Made by a program: the position numbers and the translations under genes | In this document: positions 21,591 through 31,799 of the stretch, one piece after another | Layout of the letters: each line of letters opens with the position of its first letter | Numbering within the stretch: position 1 is the stretch's first letter | The notes under the pieces: model-generated | What the model was told of the DNA's origin: nothing | Databases searched by the model: none | Seen by the model: only the letters and a program-made list of their open reading frames with translations | DNA from: Actinomycetota bacterium | Lineage (GTDB): Bacteria; Actinomycetota; Actinomycetes; Nanopelagicales; Nanopelagicaceae | DNA: 64,000 bases | Direction: 5' to 3' | NCBI GenBank assembly: GCA_009700025.1 | Contig: WLMW01000001.1 | Coordinates: forward strand, 1-64,000

Positions 21591-22774
21591 AAAGGCTTTT
21601 AATAATAGTTATTGCTTCACTCGTCGTTAGTTTGCCCGCCAACGCCGCAACGCTTAAGCAAATTTCAGTTAAATCACTTACACCCCTGACAACTATTGGC
21701 TCCGTGTCTGATGTTTCAGGAGTATTGACAAGAGGATCAGAGATTGTCATTTATGGCAGTAGGGATGATAAGTCTTATGTGCGGGCCATGGATTCATCAG
21801 GCAAGGAATTATGGAGCTCTGAACTGAGCCCAGATCTGAACACTATTGCAACAGCAGGCACCGTTGATAGTTCTGGAAATATTTGGATAGCAGGTTCAGC
21901 ATCCAAAACAGTTATCGCTCCAGCTCCTACCGAAACTTTGAACCCTATAAATCCTGATGACTTAAGTGCGACAATTATTGGGAAAGAAATTGAATTGAAT
22001 GCGGTGGCAGTATGGAAAATACCTATGGGGATTTCAACTCCAGAAACCTTTCTAAATCAACAAGAATCTGCCGTGTTAGTCAATTCAATCACTTCAGACG
22101 GTAGTGGAACTTCGCTGGTTGGAGTAATAGCAACAGAAACAGGGAGTGCAGGTTTTCTGATGAGCACTGATGCTGCAGGAACCTATATAGATTCAATAAA
22201 AATTGGCTCACAGGCCACAAATATAAATTCAGTATTACGGAATAAGGATGGGTCTAAAACTCTCGTTGGTTCCAGTTCTGAAGTTTTAGGTGGAAAAAAA
22301 CTTTTAGGATTAACCGATGGAATCATTATGGCGTTAGATTCAAAAAATGAAGTGACTAAAGTTGTGAGAAGTTCTGAAGTAAAAGCAAAAAGGAGTTGGA
22401 ATACCGCTAGTAGTACTTATTTATTAGGTGGAACTGTGATTAAAGGGTCAACAACCCAGAGCGCAGTTACAAAATTCTCAAAAACATTTGCTCCACAATG
22501 GACATATAGGTTTAATTCGACGGGTTCCACGTATACGGCCGGGAGCAGTCGAGCTCTGATTGCATCAACCTCGACAATCCAGACTCTTCGGGGTTGGGTT
22601 CCAAAAACTGCGCGGGCACTTCTTCTGACGTTCAACACGAAAGGCCTGATTACTGAGGCTTATAGCGGACCGTCGAAGAGTAATGAGGTATTTGGACTTA
22701 TTGAATCAAAAGAATTAGGAGTCGTTGTGTTTGCCATCAGTGAGCAAACCATCTCAGCTTTCTTGGCTAACTAA
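21587..22774 (+). CDS. Hypothetical secreted protein, repeat/propeller-like
   Basis: Signal peptide MKRLLIIVIASLVVSLPANAA; repeated G-x-E/D-hydrophobic strands; no recognised catalytic motif. Confidence 0.5.
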   Translation: MKRLLIIVIASLVVSLPANAATLKQISVKSLTPLTTIGSVSDVSGVLTRGSEIVIYGSRDDKSYVRAMDSSGKELWSSELSPDLNTIATAGTVDSSGNIWIAGSASKTVIAPAPTETLNPINPDDLSATIIGKEIELNAVAVWKIPMGISTPETFLNQQESAVLVNSITSDGSGTSLVGVIATETGSAGFLMSTDAAGTYIDSIKIGSQATNINSVLRNKDGSKTLVGSSSEVLGGKKLLGLTDGIIMALDSKNEVTKVVRSSEVKAKRSWNTASSTYLLGGTVIKGSTTQSAVTKFSKTFAPQWTYRFNSTGSTYTAGSSRALIASTSTIQTLRGWVPKTARALLLTFNTKGLITEAYSGPSKSNEVFGLIESKELGVVVFAISEQTISAFLAN

Positions 22775-25158
22775 CCTAATTTCGGAGTTAGTAAAGATAA
22801 CTTGTTGTCAACGGTAGCAAGAAGGTACCGCACCTTATTTATGGTTACCCAAGCACTTGTTATCTGATTGGGGCTTTGATTACTTGTAACTAACAAGATC
22901 GCACTTTGGCCTTTATCAATCTTTGTTGTGTCAACGGCACAAAGGCGTTCTTGGCAGTTAAATACCGTCAAATTTGTATCCGATGAAAGATCCGGTCCAG
23001 GAACTCCGAAGTTTTCAGTAGCCATGCTTGATATTTTTTGAGGCTGATACAGAGATGCCCAACGTAATTGATTAGGCACTGGAAAAGAACTAGCTGATGA
23101 GGCTAACCAGGTTGCACGCACGTGACCATTCACCTTAGTTAAAGAAATATCAAACCCAAAAACTGATGCTGTATCCGTTGAAACATCTAATGTTTGGTAG
23201 GACCAGGAATTAGGGAGGATGTTCGTTCGAGATGCCACACGAACTGCCCCTGCTGTAATTTCTCGCCTCTGATTGAGCGCAAGAATTGAGTCATATACAA
23301 GATAGGTAACTGTTCCTTCAACCATCGTCCTCAGATGATTGCCTACGTCACCAATTGAACGTCCTTCGGTATCGCGATCACCATCAATGAGCTCGTAACT
23401 CCAAGATAAATTCTTTGTTTTTATTGCTCCAAGCAAAATACCCTGAGTTTCATCTCGATAAAAAACCTGCACAGAGTTTATTGTGGCAATACAAGCATTT
23501 GAGACACTGACATCACTTGCCGTACGGACCCGCAAGACACTCTGATAGCTATTTACGGAAGCACCATTGCCATCAACAATGTCGTAGGTAAAAGTTTTGC
23601 CATTATATGTAGCGTATCTGAGGTCGTTGTCAGTTTCGTCGCTATAAAAGAGATGGAGAGTTTGCCGAGAATTGGCACCATTCACGCACATTGATATTGG
23701 GCTATTAATCGGATTTCGAGTACGCCCACCTGATCCGCCAGCTCCATCCATGGTTATCTTGTTCCAGGATTTTCCATTATAAAGTGCCAGCTTTAAGCGA
23801 CCAGATTTACTATCGGTATATGCGACTGCAGGAAGGCCGTTGAAGGTCGTGCTTGTAATATTCGTGGCAGCCGAAGTTGCATCAAAGAGACTTCTTTTCC
23901 ATCCTGGTTGAGGAATCACTGGTTTCGTTGTGGCAGGCATGGAGTTTCCTAGTAAATTCTTAGCGGTAACCGTGAATGAGTAGGAGATACCATTTTTTAG
24001 TCCAGTTATTAATGCCGGACTCGAGGATACTGGGCTTTCAACTCCAGTTTTAAGATTTTTAATGACATAGCCAGAAATTTGTGCAGATCTTAAATTAGCT
24101 GGAGGATCAAAGGTAATTAATGCCCCTGCATCCGCTATTAGAGCTTTAGCGTTTCGCGGTGAATCTGGAAGGCCAGTTGCGATACCAGCCGGTGGTTTAC
24201 TTCTCATATCTTCTAGCATGGCTAATAACAGCGGACCAGGTTCAGTAAAGATTTCACCTGGGTCCAGATTTGGTGTCATGAGTGAATCTCTACCGGCTGT
24301 AGAAAAAGTCTGCTCATCTAGGTGGCTAGTTGAAGAGCCAGATTGATACTGCGAAGGTGTATAAAGTTTTGGTTTGACACCGCCATTGGCTTTAATTCCT
24401 GCAGGACCAGACCAAACTAAAGAGGAGGTCAAAGTCTTTGCTAATTCAGCTGAAGGAGTTGGTAAATCTGCCAGGCGACGGCCGTCAGTACTCTGTGCGA
24501 AGGCATCAAATGGAGTTGGTTGATCTAAGCTAGCAATATCTAAAAGCGTTTCGAATGATTCATTAGTAATAAAACCAAGTCCATGTGCAATTTCATGAAG
24601 AAATACTGATGTTAAGTCATATTCATTCGAACGCGGCAGACCATCACCCCGTGAGTTCCAAGCTCCGCTAGAATTAACTTCGATAATCATTTCAGGATTG
24701 CTTTTGTCGAGATCTTTGCCGGAGATTGCATTAGCCAGAGCCGAGGTGTACCAAAGAGATGGGTCTGGTGCGCCAGGGAATGATGAAAAGAAATTTCCGG
24801 GCCGCGCGCTTCCAAGAATTCCCCATGACGTTGAACGGCCCCATGTGGCCTCGATAGATATGGGTACTGTTGATGAGAAATTAACAGACCAAATATCTAT
24901 TGCACTCTGTACATCTTTTTTTGCCCACTCGGGGAAACCGATATAAGTAACTTTAAACTTCGACTTAACAATCCCACTGAAGTTTTGCACCCGTGGAATT
25001 TGATTGGTGACATTAGCTGTGCCAGCATATGTATGAGCCCATTGCCGGGATGGAATTTCAATGAAAAGCGCTTCAGCCGAAGGTGCGCTCAAAAGTGGGG
25101 CACATATTAGGAAAACTAAAAGTGAGGCCTTGACTGACCTCACACTTATACCCGCCAT
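22771..25158 (-). CDS. Large secreted zinc metalloprotease-like protein with fibronectin III-like linker and C-terminal repeat domain
   Basis: HEIAHGLGF zinc-binding motif, signal peptide VRSVKASLLVFLICAPLLSAPSAEA. Start revised from track 25302 to ATG at 25158. Confidence 0.7.
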   Translation of the reverse strand: MAGISVRSVKASLLVFLICAPLLSAPSAEALFIEIPSRQWAHTYAGTANVTNQIPRVQNFSGIVKSKFKVTYIGFPEWAKKDVQSAIDIWSVNFSSTVPISIEATWGRSTSWGILGSARPGNFFSSFPGAPDPSLWYTSALANAISGKDLDKSNPEMIIEVNSSGAWNSRGDGLPRSNEYDLTSVFLHEIAHGLGFITNESFETLLDIASLDQPTPFDAFAQSTDGRRLADLPTPSAELAKTLTSSLVWSGPAGIKANGGVKPKLYTPSQYQSGSSTSHLDEQTFSTAGRDSLMTPNLDPGEIFTEPGPLLLAMLEDMRSKPPAGIATGLPDSPRNAKALIADAGALITFDPPANLRSAQISGYVIKNLKTGVESPVSSSPALITGLKNGISYSFTVTAKNLLGNSMPATTKPVIPQPGWKRSLFDATSAATNITSTTFNGLPAVAYTDSKSGRLKLALYNGKSWNKITMDGAGGSGGRTRNPINSPISMCVNGANSRQTLHLFYSDETDNDLRYATYNGKTFTYDIVDGNGASVNSYQSVLRVRTASDVSVSNACIATINSVQVFYRDETQGILLGAIKTKNLSWSYELIDGDRDTEGRSIGDVGNHLRTMVEGTVTYLVYDSILALNQRREITAGAVRVASRTNILPNSWSYQTLDVSTDTASVFGFDISLTKVNGHVRATWLASSASSFPVPNQLRWASLYQPQKISSMATENFGVPGPDLSSDTNLTVFNCQERLCAVDTTKIDKGQSAILLVTSNQSPNQITSAWVTINKVRYLLATVDNKLSLLTPKLG

Positions 25159-25193
25159 AGGTGCAAACGTTATCAGGGTGAGATGATTTGACC

Positions 25194-25448
25194 ATGTCCG
25201 AGGTCGTTTCCATTTACTCACGTCATGGTTGTCATCTTTGCGAGGTGGCCCTAGAAGTTTTGGACTCAATGAAAACAGAACTTGGCTACACAATTGAGAC
25301 AATCTACATAGACGGCGATAGGGAACTAGAGCGCTTGTATGGCGAACAAATTCCAGTTATACATATTGACGGTCAGCACCATGATTTTTGGCGAGTAGAT
25401 CCAGAGCGCTTTAGATCTTCCCTTGAAACACATCGTCAGCATCGATAA
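25194..25448 (+). CDS. Glutaredoxin-like small protein
   Basis: VSIYSRHGCHLCEVALEVL (CxxC), EQIPVIHIDGQHH; track start 25188. Confidence 0.85.
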   Translation: MSEVVSIYSRHGCHLCEVALEVLDSMKTELGYTIETIYIDGDRELERLYGEQIPVIHIDGQHHDFWRVDPERFRSSLETHRQHR

Positions 25449-27060
25449 TTTTGTATGAGTACCCCTGCTCAGCTAAAAAGCGTTGGCGGTTTTGGGCAAA
25501 GTCTTGATCAATCGTGTCGCGCGAAATAACTGAATAAAACTTTGCGCTTCGACCATCTGATTTAGGTCGAAGAATGCGTCCTAATCGCTGGGCTTCTTCT
25601 TGTCGGCTTCCAAAAGCACCTGATACTTGTATTGCAATAGTTGCATCAGGTAAGTCAATAGAAAAGTTAGCTACTTTTGATACTACTAAGCAGGTGATCT
25701 CTCCGGATCTAAACTTATTAAAAAGAACTTCACGTTCTTTAATTGGAGTATCACCTTTAATCAAAGGCACACCGAGAGTTTCTGAAAGTTCATCAAGCTG
25801 GTCAATGTATTGACCGATTACTAAAATTTGCTCACCCGAATGTTTTTCAACCAAGGCTTCTACTACATTTCGCTTAGTTCGAGTAGTTGCGCAAGAACGA
25901 TATCGATTTTCAGGTTCGGCAGTTGCATACATCAACCGTTCAGCTTCAGTTAGGTTTACTCGCACCTCAATGCATTCAGCTGGCGCAATATAACCTTGAG
26001 ATTCAATCTCTTTCCAGGGAACGTCATAACGCTTAGGACCAATGAGTGAAAATACTTCACCCTCCATCCCATCTTCACGAACGAGAGTTGCAGTTAAACC
26101 AAGGCGACGACGAGATTGAATATCAGCCGTAAAGCGAAAGATTGGCGCAGGAAGTAAGTGAACTTCGTCGTAGATGATTAAGCCCCAGTCGTGTGTGTCA
26201 AAGAGATCTAAATGTGCGTAAACACCATTCTTTTTCTTGGTCATTACTTGATACGTTGCAATTGTTACAGGGCGAATCTCTTTTTTAGCCCCTGAATACT
26301 CGCCAATCTCATCTTCGTTTAGTGTTGTTCGCTTTAGTAACTCTTCGCGCCACTGACGGGCGGCAATCGTATTTGTTACCAGAATTAACGTTGTAGCTTT
26401 GGCATGCGCCATTGCTGCCGCACCCACAATAGTTTTTCCAGCACCACAAGGCAGCACAACTACACCTGAGCCACCATGCCAAAAACCTTCAGCCGCCAAC
26501 TCTTGATAGGGACGAATTTTCCAATCTTTTTGAACTAACTCAATTGGATGTGCTTGGCCATCTACATAACCAGCGAAATCTTCTGCAGGCCACCCTAAAC
26601 GGAGTAGGGATTGTTTAATTGCACCACGTTGACTAGGTAAGACTGCAATTGTTTCAGCATCAATGCGGGCACCAAGTAAAGGTGCAATTTTTCGAGCTCG
26701 AATCACTTCTTCTAAAACTGCAGTATCTGTCGTTACAAGAATTAAGCCGTGGACTGGATCGGCCTCTAAACGTAAGCGGCCATACCGTGACATTGTCTCT
26801 GCAACATCAATCAAAATTGAATGCGGCACTGCATAGCGTGAATATTTAATGAGAGTATCAATAACCTGTTCAGCATCATGACCCGCAGCACGGGCATTCC
26901 ATAAGCCAAGAGGGGTAAGACGATAAGTGTGTATGTGCTCGGGTGAGCGCTCTAACTCTGCAAACGGTGCAATTGCTCGACGGCACTCAGTAGACATCGG
27001 GTGGTCGATATCTAAAAGTAAAGTCTTATCGCTTTGAACAATTAACGGGCCTTCAGTCAT
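25411..27060 (-). CDS. DNA repair helicase XPB family
   Basis: LPCGAGKTIVGAAA; YDEVHLLPAPIFR; GLTATLVREDG; QEEAQRLGRILRPK. Confidence 0.93.
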   Translation of the reverse strand: MTEGPLIVQSDKTLLLDIDHPMSTECRRAIAPFAELERSPEHIHTYRLTPLGLWNARAAGHDAEQVIDTLIKYSRYAVPHSILIDVAETMSRYGRLRLEADPVHGLILVTTDTAVLEEVIRARKIAPLLGARIDAETIAVLPSQRGAIKQSLLRLGWPAEDFAGYVDGQAHPIELVQKDWKIRPYQELAAEGFWHGGSGVVVLPCGAGKTIVGAAAMAHAKATTLILVTNTIAARQWREELLKRTTLNEDEIGEYSGAKKEIRPVTIATYQVMTKKKNGVYAHLDLFDTHDWGLIIYDEVHLLPAPIFRFTADIQSRRRLGLTATLVREDGMEGEVFSLIGPKRYDVPWKEIESQGYIAPAECIEVRVNLTEAERLMYATAEPENRYRSCATTRTKRNVVEALVEKHSGEQILVIGQYIDQLDELSETLGVPLIKGDTPIKEREVLFNKFRSGEITCLVVSKVANFSIDLPDATIAIQVSGAFGSRQEEAQRLGRILRPKSDGRSAKFYSVISRDTIDQDFAQNRQRFLAEQGYSYKIIDADDVFQGKI

Positions 27061-28114
27061 TGAGGATGTCCTTAATTAGTTCGTGCAAGAAAACACTTCG
27101 TGCGTCAAGTGTTGTGATATCAACCCACTCATGAGCCGCATGCGCGCCGTCTCCGATTGCGCCAAGGCCGTCTAACACCTGTGCACCTGCGGCAGCTGCA
27201 AAGTTTCCATCACTTGCACCGCCCACGGAAGCGTGGCCCAGAACTGGCATTCCAAGTGTTTTAGCCACTTTTTCGGCTCGTTCGTATAAAGCCATCGTTG
27301 CACTTAGTTCAAGGGGGGGCCTGTTAAATCCTCCAGTAATTTCGTAACGAGCAGCAGGATTTACGGGCTGTAAATTTCGTATAGCAGTATCTATGCGCAG
27401 TAGTTCGTCGGAAGTGAAAGAGCGAATATCAATATCGAGCACGGCTAAATCAGGAACAGTGTTAGTCGTATTTCCAGAACGTAACATTGTTGGAACAACT
27501 GTCGTTCCAAACTCTTTGTTTTCAAGTTTTGATACAGCAAGAATTGCATGTGCCATTTCAGTGGTTGAGTTAACGCCTTTTTCTGGCTCGAGACCTGCAT
27601 GAGAGGCTTTGCCATGAATCCTAATTTGATACATCGCAGTGCCTTTACGACCAGTTTTAACTTTGCCGTTGAGTGTGGCTTCAAGTACAAGAACCGCTTT
27701 AGCATTAGCTGAAATTTCTTTGATGAACTCCTTGCTAGTTGCGCTACCTGTCTCTTCATCGCTCGTTGCAACTAAGGCAACCGATCCTTTAATCCCTTTC
27801 ATCGCAAATAATGCTTGTACAAATCCAGCTTTCATATCAAAGATTCCAGGACCAGTTGCTTGGTTTTCTTTTACACTCCATAAAGGCATGAAAGAACCTT
27901 TTGGCCAAACGGTATCTAAATGTGCAAGCACAACCACATCTGGTTTTTTTACTCCCCACCAAAAAACTGGCCGGCCATTTACATCAAGAATATCTGCAGG
28001 GGTACCCAATACTTCCTGTGCAATTTCACTCGCAAGACTGATTACATCGCGGCAAGCTTCTAAATCATCAGTTGGTGACTCCAACCGAACCAGTCTCTCA
28101 AGTGCCGACAGCAT
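27053..28114 (-). CDS. M20 family metallopeptidase (glutamate carboxypeptidase-like)
   Basis: VVLAHLDTVWP; TSDEETGS; GKASHAGLEPEKGVN; GGASDGN. Confidence 0.88.
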   Translation of the reverse strand: MLSALERLVRLESPTDDLEACRDVISLASEIAQEVLGTPADILDVNGRPVFWWGVKKPDVVVLAHLDTVWPKGSFMPLWSVKENQATGPGIFDMKAGFVQALFAMKGIKGSVALVATSDEETGSATSKEFIKEISANAKAVLVLEATLNGKVKTGRKGTAMYQIRIHGKASHAGLEPEKGVNSTTEMAHAILAVSKLENKEFGTTVVPTMLRSGNTTNTVPDLAVLDIDIRSFTSDELLRIDTAIRNLQPVNPAARYEITGGFNRPPLELSATMALYERAEKVAKTLGMPVLGHASVGGASDGNFAAAAGAQVLDGLGAIGDGAHAAHEWVDITTLDARSVFLHELIKDILND

Positions 28115-28123
28115 GGACTAAGT

Positions 28124-30319
28124 CTATATCGGTGCTACGCCGGTGATGCGTGGGATTCGAAATGACTGAACTTCTCCAGTTGCATGGTCACGAGCAAGTA
28201 AGGCACCGGCACTCACGCGGATGGGATCAATGATTCTGTGGGTTACAGAGCCATTATTGTCGGCATATCCAATGGATAGAGATTTTTCTTCTTTAATAAA
28301 TTTCAGTACTAAATCCATTGTTTCATTGGCTGTACTTCGTGGCAGCGCACCCAGAGCTTCATTTGCCACTTGTCGTAACCGTGTTTGTTTATGACTAGAT
28401 TTTTCACCAGTTCGAATCGAACGCAAAGCATTCGTTAAAAGCTCTTGGGTTGGAATTTCAATCTCACCAATTACGCGAGGTGGTCGCGGTTTAGTTTGTG
28501 CGCGATTCAAACGTGGTCCACTCAAGAGCAATCCATTCGAAGATTCAGCCGAAGGAATGTATCCACATTCTCTTAAAATACGCATTGCATCTGTGGCATC
28601 GTGGTCACAGACAATTACTTCAGGCGCAATTCGTCGAAGTGAGAGCACATCTAATTTCTTATCGTTCATAATCTGTGCAATGAGTGCAGTATCTTCACAT
28701 CGTATAAAAGAAGAAGTGTTTCCTACCCGTAACTTGCCATGCTTTTTTGCAACATCAGCAATCAAATACTCAAGTGGTTGAGGCATGGAAGTTTTAGAGG
28801 TTTTAATGAGAAAAGCTGTAATTTCATCGCCTGTTTTGCCATGATCTAGTGCACGCCGGATTGTTGCCTCGCTAAAGCGATAAACAGTTGCACCGCCACG
28901 GCTTTCAATCTCAGCCATAATCGCTAACTGTTGCGAAATCTCATGTTCAAGTGGTCCGGGTGCAATCGCAGTATTGTCACTTTGAATAAGGATATGATCA
29001 ACAGTCTTTGGCAAGTCTTCATTAATTACATTTAAATCCTCGCCACTTTGAAAGATGACGCCATACTTTGATATCGCCCCTTGCCCAGTGATTCCGAGCC
29101 ACTCTGCTTCGCGTAAAGTCCAAGCAGATAAATCTTCTTGTGAAGAAGAGTTGCGTCGCACCGGAGCCCGCCAAGCCATCAGTGCATTAAAAGAAGACAA
29201 GTCTGGTGCTAGGGAGGGGTTTTCATTGAGAATTGAGAGCGCAAGGGCGCGCACGCGGGATGCATTTACCCTATCTAGTTCTGGTCCCAGTGCTGCAACA
29301 TTTTTTGCTTCGGCTCTACCTACTAATCCGCTTACTCGAGATGTTATCAACCAAGCAGACGCGATTACTTGCCAGCGATCAGCAGGTGACTGCATAAGCC
29401 AGATATCAAACTTATTACTTGGCATAATTCGGTCATCGGCATCGATACTTATTAATGAAGTTAAATATGCGAGTTCAGTGATGAAAGCCGCACATGACTC
29501 ATCTACTCCAAGATGGTTGGCAATAATTTTTAAATCTCGCACACCTAATCCACCAGCACGAAGTGCATCAGCAGGCTCTTCGGCCCAGAAATTTAATAGC
29601 TCTTCAACCCAGCGCAGCACTGTAGAAATATTTGCAATCGCTGCGAGATTAACTTGACGTTCATCACGTTTTGAACCAGTCAGGACTGGCGATTTAACTA
29701 AATTCTCTTTATGAGTTTTTCCTCCACGCAGATATAAGCCAACTTCTCTGGGCAAGATAACCGTGCGCTGATCTAATGGAAGTAAAAACTTTCGCTCAAG
29801 AAGCCAGGCAACACCTGGGCCTGGATTTTTAATATCTCCAACACTTCCGCGCGGAGGCCCCCAAATGAGTCTTTCCAAAACCTTTGTTGCCTCAGTTGGA
29901 GCCTTGTCCAAATCATCAAGTTTTAGTTTTATCATCGAAGTTGGTCCAAGACCTGCAGGTTCATTACCAATCACATCTCGCAGTTGCGACGGAAGACGCA
30001 TGCCATCCTCAGATGGATAGACGAGTCCAATAGAAATTAGATGAGAAAGGGCTTCTGCAGCGGCTTTATCGGTAAGTGCAACTAGCCCTTTCTGAGTGAA
30101 AGGTTCATTCAGAGCACCAGCAGCCTCGAGCACTTGGAACTGCCATTGATTTAGCGAGTCGATTGCCCGTGCCAAACTCGGAGCCGAGCAAGCACGTACA
30201 GCTAAAGATGCAATATCTGGTGGGACAGGTGTGATGAGATCAGGACGTGCGGAAAACAGTTCTAAAAAGGCAGCATCATCAATGCTACGTAAGTAGTCGG
30301 AGAATGAACGCATTTCCAT
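28124..30319 (-). CDS. Helicase-associated (XPB/Ssl2-like) protein with WYL-like C-terminus
   Basis: Large protein one gene away from XPB as in actinobacteria (Rv0862c-type); C-term KSLSIGYADNNGSVTHRIIDPIRV resembles WYL-type domain. Confidence 0.75.
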   Translation of the reverse strand: MEMRSFSDYLRSIDDAAFLELFSARPDLITPVPPDIASLAVRACSAPSLARAIDSLNQWQFQVLEAAGALNEPFTQKGLVALTDKAAAEALSHLISIGLVYPSEDGMRLPSQLRDVIGNEPAGLGPTSMIKLKLDDLDKAPTEATKVLERLIWGPPRGSVGDIKNPGPGVAWLLERKFLLPLDQRTVILPREVGLYLRGGKTHKENLVKSPVLTGSKRDERQVNLAAIANISTVLRWVEELLNFWAEEPADALRAGGLGVRDLKIIANHLGVDESCAAFITELAYLTSLISIDADDRIMPSNKFDIWLMQSPADRWQVIASAWLITSRVSGLVGRAEAKNVAALGPELDRVNASRVRALALSILNENPSLAPDLSSFNALMAWRAPVRRNSSSQEDLSAWTLREAEWLGITGQGAISKYGVIFQSGEDLNVINEDLPKTVDHILIQSDNTAIAPGPLEHEISQQLAIMAEIESRGGATVYRFSEATIRRALDHGKTGDEITAFLIKTSKTSMPQPLEYLIADVAKKHGKLRVGNTSSFIRCEDTALIAQIMNDKKLDVLSLRRIAPEVIVCDHDATDAMRILRECGYIPSAESSNGLLLSGPRLNRAQTKPRPPRVIGEIEIPTQELLTNALRSIRTGEKSSHKQTRLRQVANEALGALPRSTANETMDLVLKFIKEEKSLSIGYADNNGSVTHRIIDPIRVSAGALLARDHATGEVQSFRIPRITGVAPI

Positions 30320-30359
30320 AACTTGCTAACATTAGTGGGCGTTAGTGCTTATTGTGTAA

Positions 30360-31127
30360 TCAGCGCGACTTTCTGCGGGGAGTTAGCCACGTTGCGAGGG
30401 CGGCAAGGCGCACCACGATGGGGGAAAGAGCGCGACCGATGAATCGAGCACGACGAAAATCATGTATCGGCCAACCCTCAGCCATTGCGCGTAACCCCAA
30501 TATCGCATCTGGATTTATCGCAGATGGATTCCCAACAGATTGCAACAGCGGTAAATCGTTGTTGCTGTCGGAGTATGCATAACAGTCGGCGAGATTAAAT
30601 CCTTCTCGTTTGGCTAACTCCGTGATGGCAGTTGCTTTTTCTTTTCCATGAAGCAATGGACCAACCATTGCGCCTGTATACATGCCTTCATTTATTTCAG
30701 CTTTGCTGCCAAGAGCGCCAGTAAAACCTAATCGTTTAGCAATAAGAACTGCCATGTCTTCAGGGGCGGCAGTAACCAGCCAAACTTCTTCCTTGTTTGC
30801 AAGGTGCTTTTGTGCAATATCTATGGTGCCCTGCCACATAGCAGGAGATACAAATTCATCATAAATCTCTTGCGCAATCGCTTCAATATCTTTCACGCTA
30901 TGACCACCGATGAAATCAGTTGCAGATTTTTGGAAGCGAGCGATTTCTTCTTTATTCTCTTTTCCCGTTAAGCGAAATCTCAGATTTGCGAGCACAAAGC
31001 GAGAAATATCCTTCTTCGTGAAGTAACCACGCTGATACATGCCTCGACCTAAAAAATAGATCGTTGAGCCACGAATCAGCGTGTTATCAACGTCGAAAAA
31101 GGCCGCTCGTTTCGCCGTGAGTGCCAT
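30360..31127 (-). CDS. HAD-IB family hydrolase (phosphoserine phosphatase-like)
   Basis: AAFFDVDNTLIRGST; LVTAAPEDMAVLIAKRLG; YAYSDSNNDLPLLQSVGNP. Confidence 0.9.
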   Translation of the reverse strand: MALTAKRAAFFDVDNTLIRGSTIYFLGRGMYQRGYFTKKDISRFVLANLRFRLTGKENKEEIARFQKSATDFIGGHSVKDIEAIAQEIYDEFVSPAMWQGTIDIAQKHLANKEEVWLVTAAPEDMAVLIAKRLGFTGALGSKAEINEGMYTGAMVGPLLHGKEKATAITELAKREGFNLADCYAYSDSNNDLPLLQSVGNPSAINPDAILGLRAMAEGWPIHDFRRARFIGRALSPIVVRLAALATWLTPRRKSR

Positions 31128-31177
31128 GTCACTACCTTAACTAACTTGCTCCATAAGTGAGGCTTTATGATTGAGCA

Positions 31178-31798
31178 ATGAGTTCATCGGTCCACGTGAT
31201 TCGTCACGGCGAAGTAGAAAATCCAGGCAAAATTCTCTACGGTCGTCAACCGGGATGGACTCTTTCTACACGTGGCCAAGAAATGGCTCAGGTATTAGGT
31301 GATTGGTCGAAATCAATTGACCTTGGAGCACTCCATGTCTCACCCTTGCAACGGGCACAAGAAACGGCAGCTCCGATTTCGGCAGCACATAAGATTGCAA
31401 TTACAACTGATGAGCGATTAATCGAAGCAGCAAATGTTTTTGAGGGTAAACCATTCGGCGTTGGCGATGGTGTATTACGCCACCCGGGTGCATGGCGCTA
31501 TTTATGGAATCCATGGCAACCATCGTGGGGTGAACCATACGACGAGCAGATTAATAGAATGCTGGCAGCAATTTTTGCCGCGCGTGATAGCGCACAAGGT
31601 AAAGATGCCATCTGTATTTCTCATCAACTCCCGATTTGGATTCTGCGAAGTGCAATCGAAAATCGACGCTTATTACATGATCCACGTAAACGCGAATGCT
31701 CGTTGGCATCGGTGACTAGTGTGCACTTTGATGATGACGGACTCATCTCTGGTCTCACTTACTCTGAACCTGCACGCCACTTGCTGCCAAAGAAATAA
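31178..31798 (+). CDS. Histidine phosphatase family protein
   Basis: VIRHGEVENPGKILYGRQPGW; SPLQRAQETAAPI. Confidence 0.88.
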   Translation: MSSSVHVIRHGEVENPGKILYGRQPGWTLSTRGQEMAQVLGDWSKSIDLGALHVSPLQRAQETAAPISAAHKIAITTDERLIEAANVFEGKPFGVGDGVLRHPGAWRYLWNPWQPSWGEPYDEQINRMLAAIFAARDSAQGKDAICISHQLPIWILRSAIENRRLLHDPRKRECSLASVTSVHFDDDGLISGLTYSEPARHLLPKK

Positions 31799-31799
31799 A

